Of a stretch of 64,000 bases of DNA, positions 53,196-64,000 are shown piece after piece. Origin of the DNA: Pseudomonas alkylphenolica (GTDB taxonomy: Bacteria; Pseudomonadota; Gammaproteobacteria; Pseudomonadales; Pseudomonadaceae); NCBI RefSeq assembly GCF_004025535.1, contig NZ_QJRG01000033.1, forward strand, positions 124,001 to 188,000, written 5' to 3'. The first letter of the stretch is position 1. The number at the start of each line of letters is the position of its first letter. Position numbers and translations under genes: made by a program. The notes under the pieces were generated by a model, which saw nothing but the letters and a program-made list of their open reading frames with translations, was not told where the DNA came from and made no database searches.

Positions 53196-55096
53196 ACCAG
53201 TACCTCAGCCAGGTTGCCTTTGGACTCCAGCCAGTTCTTGCGGTCCGGGGCGCGCTTCTTGGCCAGCAGCATGTCCATGATTTCACGGGTGCCGTCCAGG
53301 TCGTCCAGGGTCAACTGCACCAGGCGACGGGTGTTCGGGTCCATGGTGGTTTCACGCAGCTGTGGCGGGTTCATCTCACCCAGCCCCTTGAATCGCGTGA
53401 CCTGGGGCTTGCCGCGTTTTTTCTCGGCAACCAGGCGATCAAGAATGCCATCACGCTCGGCCTCGTCCAGGGCGTAGTAGATCTCTTTGCCCAGGTCGAT
53501 ACGGTACAGCGGCGGCATGGCCACATACACATGGCCGGCTTCAACCAGTGGCCTGAAGTGCTGGACGAACAGGGCACAGAGCAAAGTCGCGATGTGCAGA
53601 CCATCGGAGTCGGCGTCGGCAAGGATGCAGATCTTGCCGTACCGCAGCTGGCTCATGTCGGCCGCACCTGGGTCGACGCCGATCGCCACGGCAATGTTGT
53701 GCACCTCCTGGCTGGCCAGGACTTCGCCGCCGTCCACTTCCCAGGTGTTGAGGATCTTGCCGCGCAACGGCAGGATGGCCTGGAACTCCTTGTCGCGTGC
53801 TTGCTTGGCGGAACCACCGGCCGAGTCACCCTCAACCAGAAACAATTCGGCGCGCATCGGGTCCTGGCCGGCACAGTCGGCCAGTTTGCCGGGCAGGGCC
53901 GGCCCCTGGGTGACGCGTTTGCGTTCGACCTTCTTGCTGGCCTTGAGGCGACGCCCGGCGTTGCTGATGGCCAGCTCCGCCAGTTGCATGCCCAGTTCCG
54001 GATGGGCGTTCAGCCACAGGCTGAAGGCGTCCTTGACCACACCAGAGACAAACGCCGCCGCTTCGCGCGACGACAGGCGTTCTTTGGTCTGCCCGGAGAA
54101 TTGCGGTTCCTGCATTTTCATCGAGAGCACAAAGGTGATGCGCTCCCAGACGTCCTCTGGCGCCAGCTTGACGCCGCGCGGCAGCAGGTTGCGGAATTCG
54201 CAGAATTCGCGCATGGCATCGAGCAGGCCCTGGCGCAGGCCGTTGACATGCGTACCGCCCTGGGCCGTAGGGATCAGGTTGACGTAGCTCTCCTGGACGC
54301 TGTCGCCGCCTTCGGGCAACCACAGCAGGGCCCAGTCGACGGCCTCCTTGTTGCCAGCCAGGCTGCCGCAGAACGGCTCGTCGGGCAGACGCAGGTAATC
54401 ACTGACCGAATCGACCAGGTAAGAGCGCAAGCCGTCTTCGTAATGCCACTCGACCTTTTCGCCGCTGGCTTTGTCTTCAAAGCTGACCAGCAGCCCCGGG
54501 CACAGTACGGCCTTGGCCTTGAGCACATGCTTGAGGCGGCTGATGGAGAACTTCGGTGAATCGAAATACTTCGGGTCCGGCGCGAAATACACGCTGGTGC
54601 CGGTGTTGCGCTTGCCGACCGTACCGACCACTTCCAGCTCGCTGGCCTTGTAGCCGTCGGCGAAGGTCATCTGGTACTCGTTGCCGTCGCGCTTAACCTT
54701 GACCCGCACCTGGCTGGACAAAGCGTTTACCACGGAAATACCAACCCCGTGCAGACCACCGGAGAACTGGTAGTTCTTGTTGGAGAACTTACCGCCGGCG
54801 TGCAGCTTGGTCAGGATCAGCTCGACCCCGGATACGCCCTCTTCGGGGTGGATATCCACCGGCATGCCGCGTCCGTCGTCGGAAACTTCCAGCGAATGGT
54901 CGGCATGCAGGATTACCTGAACCGACTTGGCATGCCCGGCCAGGGCTTCGTCGACACTGTTGTCGATGACTTCCTGGGCGAGGTGGTTCGGCCGGCTGGT
55001 GTCGGTGTACATGCCCGGGCGCTTGCGCACCGGGTCAAGGCCCGAGAGGACTTCGATGGCGTCTGCGTTATAGGCACTAGCGCTGGGAATGGCCAT
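53192..55096 (-). CDS. parE: DNA topoisomerase IV subunit B
   Basis: 634 residues. GHKL ATPase domain (EVIDNSVDEALAG, DDGRGMPVD, GGLHGVGISVVNALS), transducer, and TOPRIM domain with VEGDSAGGSAK and the DADSDG metal site. Pairs with ParC. The ATG at 55096 is followed by MAIPSASAYNADAIEVLSGL, typical of the family. Confidence 0.97.
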   Translation of the reverse strand: MAIPSASAYNADAIEVLSGLDPVRKRPGMYTDTSRPNHLAQEVIDNSVDEALAGHAKSVQVILHADHSLEVSDDGRGMPVDIHPEEGVSGVELILTKLHAGGKFSNKNYQFSGGLHGVGISVVNALSSQVRVKVKRDGNEYQMTFADGYKASELEVVGTVGKRNTGTSVYFAPDPKYFDSPKFSISRLKHVLKAKAVLCPGLLVSFEDKASGEKVEWHYEDGLRSYLVDSVSDYLRLPDEPFCGSLAGNKEAVDWALLWLPEGGDSVQESYVNLIPTAQGGTHVNGLRQGLLDAMREFCEFRNLLPRGVKLAPEDVWERITFVLSMKMQEPQFSGQTKERLSSREAAAFVSGVVKDAFSLWLNAHPELGMQLAELAISNAGRRLKASKKVERKRVTQGPALPGKLADCAGQDPMRAELFLVEGDSAGGSAKQARDKEFQAILPLRGKILNTWEVDGGEVLASQEVHNIAVAIGVDPGAADMSQLRYGKICILADADSDGLHIATLLCALFVQHFRPLVEAGHVYVAMPPLYRIDLGKEIYYALDEAERDGILDRLVAEKKRGKPQVTRFKGLGEMNPPQLRETTMDPNTRRLVQLTLDDLDGTREIMDMLLAKKRAPDRKNWLESKGNLAEVLV

Positions 55097-55132
55097 GGGT
55101 TCTCGTCGTCAGTCGTGGGTAAAAATAAGTCA

Positions 55133-55741
55133 TCAAAATACAGAAAAATCGAGCGATTGGTACTGCTGCGGGGCAATACCGGCAAAGCTCAACAGGGCGG
55201 GCAAGCGTTCGGCGAAGCCCTGGAAGCTGTGATCGCCTCCGGCCTGTATGCGCAAGGCGCACGCCCGGTAGAACTGCTCGGCCTGGCGGTAGTCCAGGGT
55301 CTCATCGGCGGTTTGCAGCCAGACTTGATAGCGTTCGGCATCTTGCGGCGGCGCCACCTCAAGCTCGGCCAGGGCGTTGACATGATCCAGGGTCAGTTCC
55401 CAGGCTTCACCGGTGTAGTGGTTCTGCTGGGTACCCAGATAACCATCGAACATGCGGTGCGGGTTGACCGCCGGGTTGATCAGCAGCGCCTTGAGCCCGT
55501 GGCGCTCGGCCAGGTGGGTGGCATAGTAGCCGCCGAGCGAGCTGCCGACCAGTAATGGCGATTCGAGCTCGGCAATGGCGGCTTCGAGCTGAGCCATGGC
55601 CTGGCGTGGGTGGTGGTGCAAGGCCGGTACCCGCAAGCGCTCGGCCAGACCGATCTGCTGCATCACCGCGACCAACTGGCAGGCCTTGGTGGATGACGGC
55701 GCGCTATTGAACCCGTGAATATAGAGAATCGACCCTGACAT
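55133..55741 (-). CDS. yqiA: YqiA-family esterase
   Basis: 202 residues. Alpha/beta hydrolase: oxyanion strand LYIHGFNSAPSS, nucleophile elbow GSSLGGYYA (Ser) and the GGDHSFQGF histidine. E. coli YqiA has short-chain acyl esterase activity and is likewise encoded with cpdA and parE. The ATG at 55741 has GGGGG about 4 bases upstream; longer in-frame starts are not supported. Confidence 0.92.
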   Translation of the reverse strand: MSGSILYIHGFNSAPSSTKACQLVAVMQQIGLAERLRVPALHHHPRQAMAQLEAAIAELESPLLVGSSLGGYYATHLAERHGLKALLINPAVNPHRMFDGYLGTQQNHYTGEAWELTLDHVNALAELEVAPPQDAERYQVWLQTADETLDYRQAEQFYRACALRIQAGGDHSFQGFAERLPALLSFAGIAPQQYQSLDFSVF

Positions 55742-55842
55742 ACCGCCCCCTGCGCCTGGGCTACCCGGCGCTGCCACGTAGAAAAACGCGCATTTTAGCC
55801 TGTTCGTCGACAGTTGGAGCGGTTTCACCCATTCAGCAACAC

Positions 55843-56658
55843 TTAATAGCCATCACCGGCGTAATCAACGGTGAATTCAAAGTCGGTTACCCGTGAGACA
55901 CCGGTCTCGATCGCGCCATCCGCATGCAAACGCAGCCAACGATAGCCGGGGGCCTGTTCACCCACCTTGAAATCCTCGCTGTGCGGCTCGAACTGGATAC
56001 AGGTCGAGGGCGAAGCCAGCAAGCGCACACCATCGCGCACTTGATCCCACTCCTGGTGAATGTGCCCCCACAGCAACGCTCGTACCTGTGGATAACCTTT
56101 GAGCCGGTCAAACAGCTCGTCGGCGTTGCGCAAGCCGATTGGGGCCATCCAGGCGCAGCCAATGGCGACAGGCTGGTGGTGGAAGCAAATCAGGTGATGG
56201 CGCTCCGGCGCCTCGTCCAGTGAACGCGTGAGCAGCTCGAGCTGCCCTTCATCCAGCACCCCGGGCACGGCGCCCGGCACCGCCGAATTGAGCATCAGGA
56301 TACGCCAGTTGCCGATATCGACCTGCGGATCGAGCAGCTCACTTCCCTGCGCCACCTGTTCCATCGGCAGCGGCTCGTCGTGGTTACCAGCCAGCCAGCG
56401 GGCCGGCGCCCCCAAACGTGCAGTGAGATCACGGAAGCAGCGATAGGAATGCTCGGCGCCGTCCTGAGACAGGTCTCCGGTGGCCAGCAACAGGTCAATG
56501 CGCGGCTGTTCCTCGACCACCTTGTCAATGACCCGTTGCAGACTGTCACGGGTGTTCATGCCGAGCAGTGTGCCTTGCGGGTCGGCAAACAGGTGGCTGT
56601 CGGTCAGTTGCACCAGGTACACCGGTGCATCAGCGGGAGTGATCGATTGTTGCGGCAA
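55843..56658 (-). CDS. cpdA: 3',5'-cyclic-AMP phosphodiesterase
   Basis: 271 residues. Class III cAMP phosphodiesterase that opposes Vfr/CRP signalling. Metallophosphatase motifs in order: QLTDSHLF, ATGDLSQDG, GNHDE, CFHHQP and GHIHQ. The start is a TTG at 56658 with AGGAG 7 bases upstream, giving MPQQSITPADAPVYL; no ATG fits better. Follows the DUF1249 gene by 84 bases. Confidence 0.94.
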   Translation of the reverse strand: MPQQSITPADAPVYLVQLTDSHLFADPQGTLLGMNTRDSLQRVIDKVVEEQPRIDLLLATGDLSQDGAEHSYRCFRDLTARLGAPARWLAGNHDEPLPMEQVAQGSELLDPQVDIGNWRILMLNSAVPGAVPGVLDEGQLELLTRSLDEAPERHHLICFHHQPVAIGCAWMAPIGLRNADELFDRLKGYPQVRALLWGHIHQEWDQVRDGVRLLASPSTCIQFEPHSEDFKVGEQAPGYRWLRLHADGAIETGVSRVTDFEFTVDYAGDGY

Positions 56659-56742
56659 GGGCCGACTCCTTGTACGGATTCAGCACGATTATGGCGGCTG
56701 GCGGTGTTGGAGCAAATACTCGACAACGACTGGCGTCACATT

Positions 56743-57195
56743 TCAGCGAACTGCCGCCAACTCGTGGCCACAGGCCAGGCAATGGCTGAGCCATTCTCCC
56801 AGGAACAAATTGAGCTGGGCTTTCTCGTCGGGCTGGTGCATGGCGGCGTTCGGGTACGGATAGATGCTGCGAAACCGCCGGGCGTGCTCGGCACTGACCA
56901 CCTCGGCCATGCGCGCATCGTGATACACCTGCACTTCCAGCTGCGGCACCGGCAACCAGGGCAGGCTGTGTTCCTGGCGCACACGCAAGGTAGTGGTGTA
57001 GGGACACGCGAGTACTACATCAAGCACCAGTACGCCGAGCATCTGGTCGCCCTGGGTCATGCCGATGCGACGCGAACTCATGGTGCTGCGCATGTCTGGC
57101 AACAAACGCATCAAGCGCGCGTAGTTCGCCTCACAGGCTGCCTGCAACCCGACCAGATCAACCCGGTAGCGTTCGCGCAACAGATTCACGACCAT
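56743..57195 (-). CDS. DUF1249-family protein
   Basis: 150 residues, no membrane segment. The pattern CEANYARLMRLLPDM and ERxRxT-like strands with VYHDARMAEV match DUF1249 (E. coli YqiB), which is always linked to nudF, cpdA and parE. Function unknown. It starts 10 bases before the nudF stop, so it is co-translated. Confidence 0.9.
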   Translation of the reverse strand: MVVNLLRERYRVDLVGLQAACEANYARLMRLLPDMRSTMSSRRIGMTQGDQMLGVLVLDVVLACPYTTTLRVRQEHSLPWLPVPQLEVQVYHDARMAEVVSAEHARRFRSIYPYPNAAMHQPDEKAQLNLFLGEWLSHCLACGHELAAVR

Positions 57196-57803
57196 AGCCC
57201 CCTGACTTCATCCCGATTCAAGGCCAACCACTGCAAGGCAATAATGGTTGCCGCATTGGCAATAACACCGTCGCGCACGGCCTGCAGCGCATCCTCGAAT
57301 GCCCAGACCCTGACGCGAATATCCTCGCCCTCTTCCTCCAGACCATGCAGGCCGCCCGCCCCGATGCTGCTGCAACGCCCCAGATAGAGATGCACCAGTT
57401 CATCGCTGCCGCCAGGCGACGGGAAGTACCGGGTCATGGGCCACAGCGCACTGAACGTAAGCCCAGCTTCCTCCACGGCTTCACGGTGCGCAACTTCTTC
57501 CGGCTGTTCGTCCTTGTCGATCAGACCGGCGACCAGCTCGATCAGCCACGGGTTGTCGACCTTCCCCAGGGCGCCGACGCGAAACTGCTCGATCAGTACC
57601 ACTTCGTCGCGCTGCGGGTCATAGGGCAGCACGCACACGGCATCGTGGCGCACGAACAGTTCGCGACTGATTTCACGACCCATGCCGCCGGCGAACAGTT
57701 CATGGCGCAAGCGCACCCTGTCGAGCTGGTAAAAGCCCTTGAAGCAGTTCACCCGTTCGACGATCTCGACGTCCTTGGGCACAGTGTTCAGCGTGTCTGA
57801 CAT
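57186..57803 (-). CDS. nudF: ADP-ribose pyrophosphatase (Nudix)
   Basis: 205 residues. NudF hydrolyses ADP-ribose to AMP and ribose 5-phosphate. The Nudix box is complete in GLIDKDEQPEEVAHREAVEEAGL (G-x5-E-x7-REAVEEAG). The ATG at 57803 (MSDTLNTV) has GAGGA 5 bases upstream; an ATG four codons earlier is possible. Leads the nudF-DUF1249-cpdA-yqiA-parE operon. Confidence 0.94.
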   Translation of the reverse strand: MSDTLNTVPKDVEIVERVNCFKGFYQLDRVRLRHELFAGGMGREISRELFVRHDAVCVLPYDPQRDEVVLIEQFRVGALGKVDNPWLIELVAGLIDKDEQPEEVAHREAVEEAGLTFSALWPMTRYFPSPGGSDELVHLYLGRCSSIGAGGLHGLEEEGEDIRVRVWAFEDALQAVRDGVIANAATIIALQWLALNRDEVRGLWS

Positions 57804-57987
57804 GGGAATCCTCATTACCTCGTGTTGCGCATCGCGCCATCCTAACCTGCGTACCGCCGTGTTTCACCCCTTTAAAGTTGCCGGCCGGGCTGCGAGGATA
57901 GGCAGCCTGCTGATATTCAGCTTAGTGGCGAACTGAAGGCCTTGCCGACGGTCCAAGCCCGATTACCTTAGCCTTACAAGGATCATC

Positions 57988-58734
57988 ATGACGCTTGTGA
58001 AACTGACTACCGTGGCCGTGCTGGCCCTGGCCCTGGGCGCCTGTCAAAGCCTGTTCCAGCCCAACATGCGCACGCCACTGGAGGTCAAGCGCGATCGTTG
58101 GGAGCACATCAAGCCCGGATGCAATACGGCTGATTGCCCGCTGGTCAATATCGACACCATCCACTTCCCGGCCAACCCGAAACTGGACGCAATCGTCGAG
58201 AAACGTCTGCTGCAGATGACCCAGGATAACGAGCGCACGCCGCTGCCTGGTTCGCTGAAGGCCTATGAAGACCAGTTCATGGCCTCGGCGCAAGCGCGCA
58301 ACAGCAGCTACCTGCAAGCGAAAGTACGCGAGCAGCATGACGGACTGGTGATCATCGAGCTGTCCAGTTACCTGGACACCGGTGGCGCCCACGGCATGCC
58401 CGGTCGCGGCTTCATCAACTACTCGCGCCAGCAGGACAAGGTGCTGACGCTGCAGGACATGCTGGTGCCGGGCCAGGAAGCGACCTTCTGGAAGACCGCC
58501 GAAGAGGCCCACAAGGGCTGGCTGATCAGCACCGGCATGGACAAGGACGCCGAGTTCGTCAAAACCTGGCCGTTCCGCCAGACGCCACACATTGCCCTGA
58601 CCTATGGCGCGGTGATCCTCAAGTACGAAGTGTATGCCATCGCCCCTTACTCCATGGGCCACATCGAATTGAAGATCCCCTACCCGCGCCTGAACGGTGT
58701 GATCAAGCCGGAGTTGTTTCCCGGCCGCGGCTGA
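57988..58734 (+). CDS. DUF3298/RsiV-type lipoprotein
   Basis: 248 residues. Lipoprotein signal peptide with lipobox LGAC (Cys19). The body resembles the DUF4163-DUF3298 proteins (SYLDTGGAHGMPGRGFINY, then LTLQDMLVPGQE and FRQTPHIALTYGAV). Some relatives bind lysozyme or act as anti-sigma factors; no such role is shown here. Its last 32 bases overlap the end of the convergent permease gene. Confidence 0.82.
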   Translation: MTLVKLTTVAVLALALGACQSLFQPNMRTPLEVKRDRWEHIKPGCNTADCPLVNIDTIHFPANPKLDAIVEKRLLQMTQDNERTPLPGSLKAYEDQFMASAQARNSSYLQAKVREQHDGLVIIELSSYLDTGGAHGMPGRGFINYSRQQDKVLTLQDMLVPGQEATFWKTAEEAHKGWLISTGMDKDAEFVKTWPFRQTPHIALTYGAVILKYEVYAIAPYSMGHIELKIPYPRLNGVIKPELFPGRG

Positions 58735-59995
58735 CAGCGGGCGCTGCCGCCCAGTACACGCACCCTGCCAGTAGCAATGCTGGCAGAGTCGAACCGACAT
58801 CGGCAGCGTAGTGGGCCAGCAGGTGGTAGGTGGCCACCCCGCAGGCCCAGGCTACCAATGCCCGCCAGTGCAAACTGTGGATCGGGCTGGCATCGCTGCG
58901 GCGGCGACGCACGACAAAGTGGTCAACCAGCACCACACCGAACAGCGGGGCAAACACCGAGCCGATCAGCAACAGGAAATTCTGGTACTGGGCCAACGGC
59001 GCAAAGCAGGCGATCAAGGTGCACAGCACGCCAATGGCCAAGGCCAGGTGCTCGACCTTCAGGCGTACCAGCAGCCCGGTGGAAACCGCCGCCGAATGGA
59101 TATCGGCAAAGGCCTTTTCCGACTCATCGAGCAGAATCAGCAACAGCGGAATGCCCAGGCCCGCGCCCGCCAGCGCCAGTAGCAAGGTATTGACCTCACC
59201 GGCCGGTGCAAAGGCCAGGGTATAGGCCACGCCCAGGCTCATCATCCACACGTTGCCAACGAAATAGCCCAGTGCCGTGCCGACGAATACCCGGCTGGCA
59301 TGACGACTGAACCGCGAGTAGTCGGCAATCAGCGGCAGCCACGACAATGGCATGGCAATGGCAATATCGATGCCCACAGCCAGCGACATCGAGCCGTCAC
59401 CGGCGCGCGCCCACAGGGCTGCGAGGTCGGCTTTGGCAAACAGGTTCCAGGTCAGCCACAGGCAGGCACCCAGCAATAGCCAGATACCCCACTTGCGCAG
59501 GATTTTGCGCACGAACGTCAGCGGCCCGCTGACCGCCAATGCCGTTGCCAGGGCACCAAAGCACAGGGTCCAGAGCAAAGGGTTGGTCAGCGCACTGCCT
59601 TCGCCAAAGGCGCGCGCACCCAGCAGGCTCGCGGCATCACGCATGACGATGATTTCGAACGAACCCCAGCCGATCAGTTGCAACAGGTTGAGCAGCGCCG
59701 GCAGGCGTGCACCATCGCGGCCAAGGCTGCGACGCAGGGCGGCCATGGACGACAGGCCGGTGTCGCTGCCGATGACGCCGACGGCCGCAAGCAGCAGCAC
59801 GCCGACACTGGTGCCGACGATGATCGCCAGTACCGCATTGGCCAGGCCCAGGCCCGGGCCAAGCAAGGCACCGGTTTGCAGGACCATCAGGCCAATGCCG
59901 AGGGAGAACCACAGGGAGCAAAGGTCACGACCGCTGAGGACGCGCTGCTGGCTGGTGACCGGATGGTCGGGGGAAAACTGACTGGGTGTACTCAC
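58703..59995 (-). CDS. cytX: CytX-like NCS1 transporter (putative hydroxymethylpyrimidine uptake)
   Basis: 430 residues with about 12 membrane segments, NCS1 (purine/cytosine permease) family. Seen: LWFSLGIGLMVLQTGALLGPGLG, GWGSFEIIVMRDAA and LPLIADYSRFSR. Its position directly downstream of thiC on the same strand fits CytX, the proposed carrier of the thiamine pyrimidine. GTG at 59995 is preferred over TTG at 60001 because GAGACA lies 6 bases upstream. The REP element at 60040 separates it from thiC. Confidence 0.8.
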   Translation of the reverse strand: MSTPSQFSPDHPVTSQQRVLSGRDLCSLWFSLGIGLMVLQTGALLGPGLGLANAVLAIIVGTSVGVLLLAAVGVIGSDTGLSSMAALRRSLGRDGARLPALLNLLQLIGWGSFEIIVMRDAASLLGARAFGEGSALTNPLLWTLCFGALATALAVSGPLTFVRKILRKWGIWLLLGACLWLTWNLFAKADLAALWARAGDGSMSLAVGIDIAIAMPLSWLPLIADYSRFSRHASRVFVGTALGYFVGNVWMMSLGVAYTLAFAPAGEVNTLLLALAGAGLGIPLLLILLDESEKAFADIHSAAVSTGLLVRLKVEHLALAIGVLCTLIACFAPLAQYQNFLLLIGSVFAPLFGVVLVDHFVVRRRRSDASPIHSLHWRALVAWACGVATYHLLAHYAADVGSTLPALLLAGCVYWAAAPAVSRGRETTPA

Positions 59996-60039
59996 GAGCA
60001 ATGTCTCGACAGGAGGATATTTTTGTTCTTCAAGGCGCT

Positions 60040-60089
60040 ATCGCCGGCAAGCCGGCACCTGCAGTTTTGCAGGCGCCGGCCCGGCCCGA

Positions 60090-60090
<1 letters not shown>
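60040..60090. repeat. REP-type palindrome abutting the thiC stop
   Basis: atcgccggcaagccggcacc pairs with the complement ending ccggcccgat, around a gtttt-type loop. Its last base is the first base of the thiC stop-codon triplet. It sits between thiC and cytX. Confidence 0.75.
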
Positions 60091-62231
<2,141 letters not shown>

Positions 62232-62380
62232 AGAACGCAGCCAGTCTAGACTGGACTCACCTGCAATGCCAATAGTACAAACACAAGCACGATAAATGGC
62301 GCAAATGGCAGATTGTTGCAAAGTGTCTGCGCATCTACACTCACCGGCTCAGAGAGACTCAATTGTTCAAGGATCGCCCT

Positions 62381-63814
62381 ATGCTGCGCAAACTTTCACT
62401 GGCGCTTGCCGTGTCTTGTGCTACCAACGGAATGGCCTGGGCAGCAGAAACGCCCCTGTCGGCGAAGACCGACCTGGTCAGCGTCTACCAGGAGGCGGTG
62501 AACAACAACGCCGACCTGGCTGCGGCTCGTGCCAACTACGGCGCCCAGAAGGAAGTGGTGCCTCAGGCACGTGCGGGCCTGCTGCCAAATTTGTCGGCCG
62601 GGGCCGAAATGCAAAACACCCGCACCAAGATCGATGACCCGTCGATCACCTCCAGCCGCAGCGGCAACTCGTGGAGCGCTACCCTGGCCCAGCCAGTGTT
62701 CCGTGCAGACCGCTGGTTCCAGCTGCAAGCGGCTGAAGCGGTCAACGAGCAGGCTGCGCTGGAACTGTCTGCCACTGAGCAGAACCTGATCCTGCAAAGT
62801 GCCGAAAACTATTTTGCGGTGCTGCGCGCCCAGGACAACCTGGCGTCAACCAAAGCGGAAGAGGCAGCCTTCAAGCGCCAACTGGACCAATCCAACGAGC
62901 GCTTCGATGTCGGTCTTTCGGACAAGACCGACGTGCTGCAGTCCCAAGCCAGCTACGACACGGCACGGGCCAACCGGATCGTGGCGCAGCGCCAGGTCGA
63001 CGATGCCTTCGAGGCCTTGATCACTTTCACCAACCGCAACTACAACGCAATCCAGGGTATGCGCCACACCCTGCCAGTGCAGGTGCCGGTGCCCAACGAT
63101 GCCCAGGCCTGGGTTGAAACAGCAGGTAAGCAGAACCTGAATCTGCTGGCGACCAACTATGCCGTCGACGCCGCCGAAGAAACCCTGCGTCAACGCAAGG
63201 CCGGCCACGCGCCGACTCTGGACGCGGTAGCGCAGTACCAGAAAGGTGACAACGACAACCTCGGCTTCACCAACCCGAACCTGACCGGGCGCAACTACAG
63301 TGGCGACGTCGAGCAGACCTCGGTCGGCTTGCAACTGAACATTCCGATCTACAGCGGTGGTCTCACCAGCTCGCAAGTGCGCGAGGCCTATCAGCGTCTG
63401 AACCAGACCGAGCAGCAACGCGAAAGCCTGCGGCGCCAGGTGGTGGAAAACACTCGCAACCTGCACCGTGCGGTCAATACCGACGTAGAACAGGTGTCCG
63501 CCCGCAAGCAGTCGATCATCTCCAACCAGAGCGCCCTGGAAGCCACCGAAATCGGCTACCAGGTCGGTACCCGCAACATCGTCGACGTGCTCGACGCGCA
63601 GCGCCAGCTGTACACCTCGGTGCGCGACTACAACAACACCCGCTACGACTACATCCTCGACAACCTGCGCCTGAAGCAGGCAGCCGGCACCTTGAGTCCT
63701 CAGGACCTGACCGACCTCAGCCGCTACCTGAAGCCGGACTACAACCCGGACAAGGACTTCCTGCCTCCGGACCTGGCGGCAGCAGCCAAGGCCAACTTCG
63801 ACGCCCGTCCTTAA
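62381..63814 (+). CDS. tolC: TolC-family outer membrane efflux protein
   Basis: 477 residues. Sec signal peptide ends AWAAETP. The two TolC-like halves have DLVSVYQEAVNNNADLAAARA and the paired QLDQSNERFDVGLSDKTDVLQ and ATEIGYQVGTRNIVDVLDAQ motifs. It forms a trimeric channel for type I secretion or efflux. The ATG at 62381 has AAGGAT 7 bases upstream. Inner-membrane partners are not in the window. Confidence 0.94.
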   Translation: MLRKLSLALAVSCATNGMAWAAETPLSAKTDLVSVYQEAVNNNADLAAARANYGAQKEVVPQARAGLLPNLSAGAEMQNTRTKIDDPSITSSRSGNSWSATLAQPVFRADRWFQLQAAEAVNEQAALELSATEQNLILQSAENYFAVLRAQDNLASTKAEEAAFKRQLDQSNERFDVGLSDKTDVLQSQASYDTARANRIVAQRQVDDAFEALITFTNRNYNAIQGMRHTLPVQVPVPNDAQAWVETAGKQNLNLLATNYAVDAAEETLRQRKAGHAPTLDAVAQYQKGDNDNLGFTNPNLTGRNYSGDVEQTSVGLQLNIPIYSGGLTSSQVREAYQRLNQTEQQRESLRRQVVENTRNLHRAVNTDVEQVSARKQSIISNQSALEATEIGYQVGTRNIVDVLDAQRQLYTSVRDYNNTRYDYILDNLRLKQAAGTLSPQDLTDLSRYLKPDYNPDKDFLPPDLAAAAKANFDARP

Positions 63815-63860
63815 GCAGGAGCCAGCGGGCGGCGCTCCGACTTGCCGGCGAACCCTGCGC

Positions 63861-63919
63861 CGCGGTGTACCTGGTACACCGCGCCATCGCTCTTCGCGGG
63901 CAAGCCCCGCTCCTACAGG
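63861..63919. repeat. Palindrome plus REP core
   Basis: Perfect hairpin cgcggtgtacc/ggtacaccgcg (63861-63883), followed by a REP-like core (tcttcgcgggcaagccccgc, then tcctacagg, 63891-63919). The core runs into the stop codon of the convergent gene. Confidence 0.7.
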
Positions 63920-64000
63920 ACCAACCGGCCGAGGCCCTCCAGCAATCGCTGCAGAGCGCCCTGATTGGCTTTCATCACTGCCCGTCCCGCCTCGCCCATG
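63913..64000 (-). CDS. waaA: Probable Kdo transferase, 3' end
   Basis: 28 codons and a TAG (63913-63915) of a minus-strand gene that continues past the window. The visible C-terminus reads MGEAGRAVMKANQGALQRLLE and then ends GLGRLVL, matching the ending of WaaA/KdtA, the transferase that adds Kdo to lipid A (typical pattern AGRAVMxANxGALxR). Identification from 28 residues is tentative. Confidence 0.6.
   Translation of the reverse strand, partial: MGEAGRAVMKANQGALQRLLEGLGRLVL

Overview
The window is a stretch of chromosome from a fluorescent-type Pseudomonas, most likely the P. putida group. This is judged from GC-rich coding DNA, protein sequences that read as Pseudomonas throughout, the gene order (nadE-azurin, rpsF-rpsR-rplI-dnaB, nnrD-tsaE-amiB-mutL-miaA-hfq-hflX-hflKC-hisZ-purA, orn/rsgA, motAB, psd-serB, parE-parC, cpdA-nudF, thiC, tolC) and REP-type palindromes built on a 'cggctcctac'-like core. 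It is almost entirely core genome. I see no phage, transposase, integrase, plasmid or CRISPR sequence.

Layout: 1-1769 holds the 3' end of nadE, azurin, a possible 29-residue ORF and a LOG-family nucleosidase. 1766-8481 is a three-gene minus-strand operon of peptide-ligase-like enzymes: a transglutaminase fused to a DUF2126 putative amidoligase, a circularly permuted ATP-grasp fused to an alpha-E domain, and a second transglutaminase. 8708-18251 is a minus-strand block for RNA and translation: rnr-rlmB, rpsF-rpsR-membrane protein-rplI, dnaB and a YgiQ radical SAM protein. 18520-18780 carries two identical tRNA-Leu(CAG) genes. 18959-21540 is a two-gene iron ABC importer without its ATPase. 21615-24977 holds a chemoreceptor and purA.

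25032-35916 (minus) is the conserved superoperon nnrD-tsaE-amiB-mutL-miaA-hfq-hflX-hflK-hflC-hisZ-purA, with queG divergent at its head. 37094-42167 holds a TRIC-type channel gene, orn, rsgA, a TIR-like protein, and motAB behind a clear sigma-28 promoter. 42297-49252 holds an HDOD protein, a sulfurtransferase, psd, serB, an AhpA-like membrane protein with a degenerate cyclase-like domain, and a PqiC-like lipoprotein.

49425-57803 (minus) reads nudF-DUF1249-cpdA-yqiA-parE-phytase-like-retropepsin-parC. The two unexpected genes sit translationally coupled between the topoisomerase IV subunits. 57988-64000 holds a DUF3298 lipoprotein, a CytX-like permease downstream of thiC (TPP riboswitch), a TolC-family protein and the 3' end of a likely waaA.

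Nothing in the window is a clear new defence or biosynthetic system. The most intriguing items are the solitary TIR-like protein, whose aligned catalytic glutamate is a glutamine, the amidoligase/ATP-grasp/transglutaminase operon with no known substrate, the retropepsin and phytase-like genes inside the topoisomerase IV operon, and the REP elements fused to stop codons. Starts were reassigned where Shine-Dalgarno (SD) sequences favoured a different codon. Family names rest on reading motifs by eye, not on searches.
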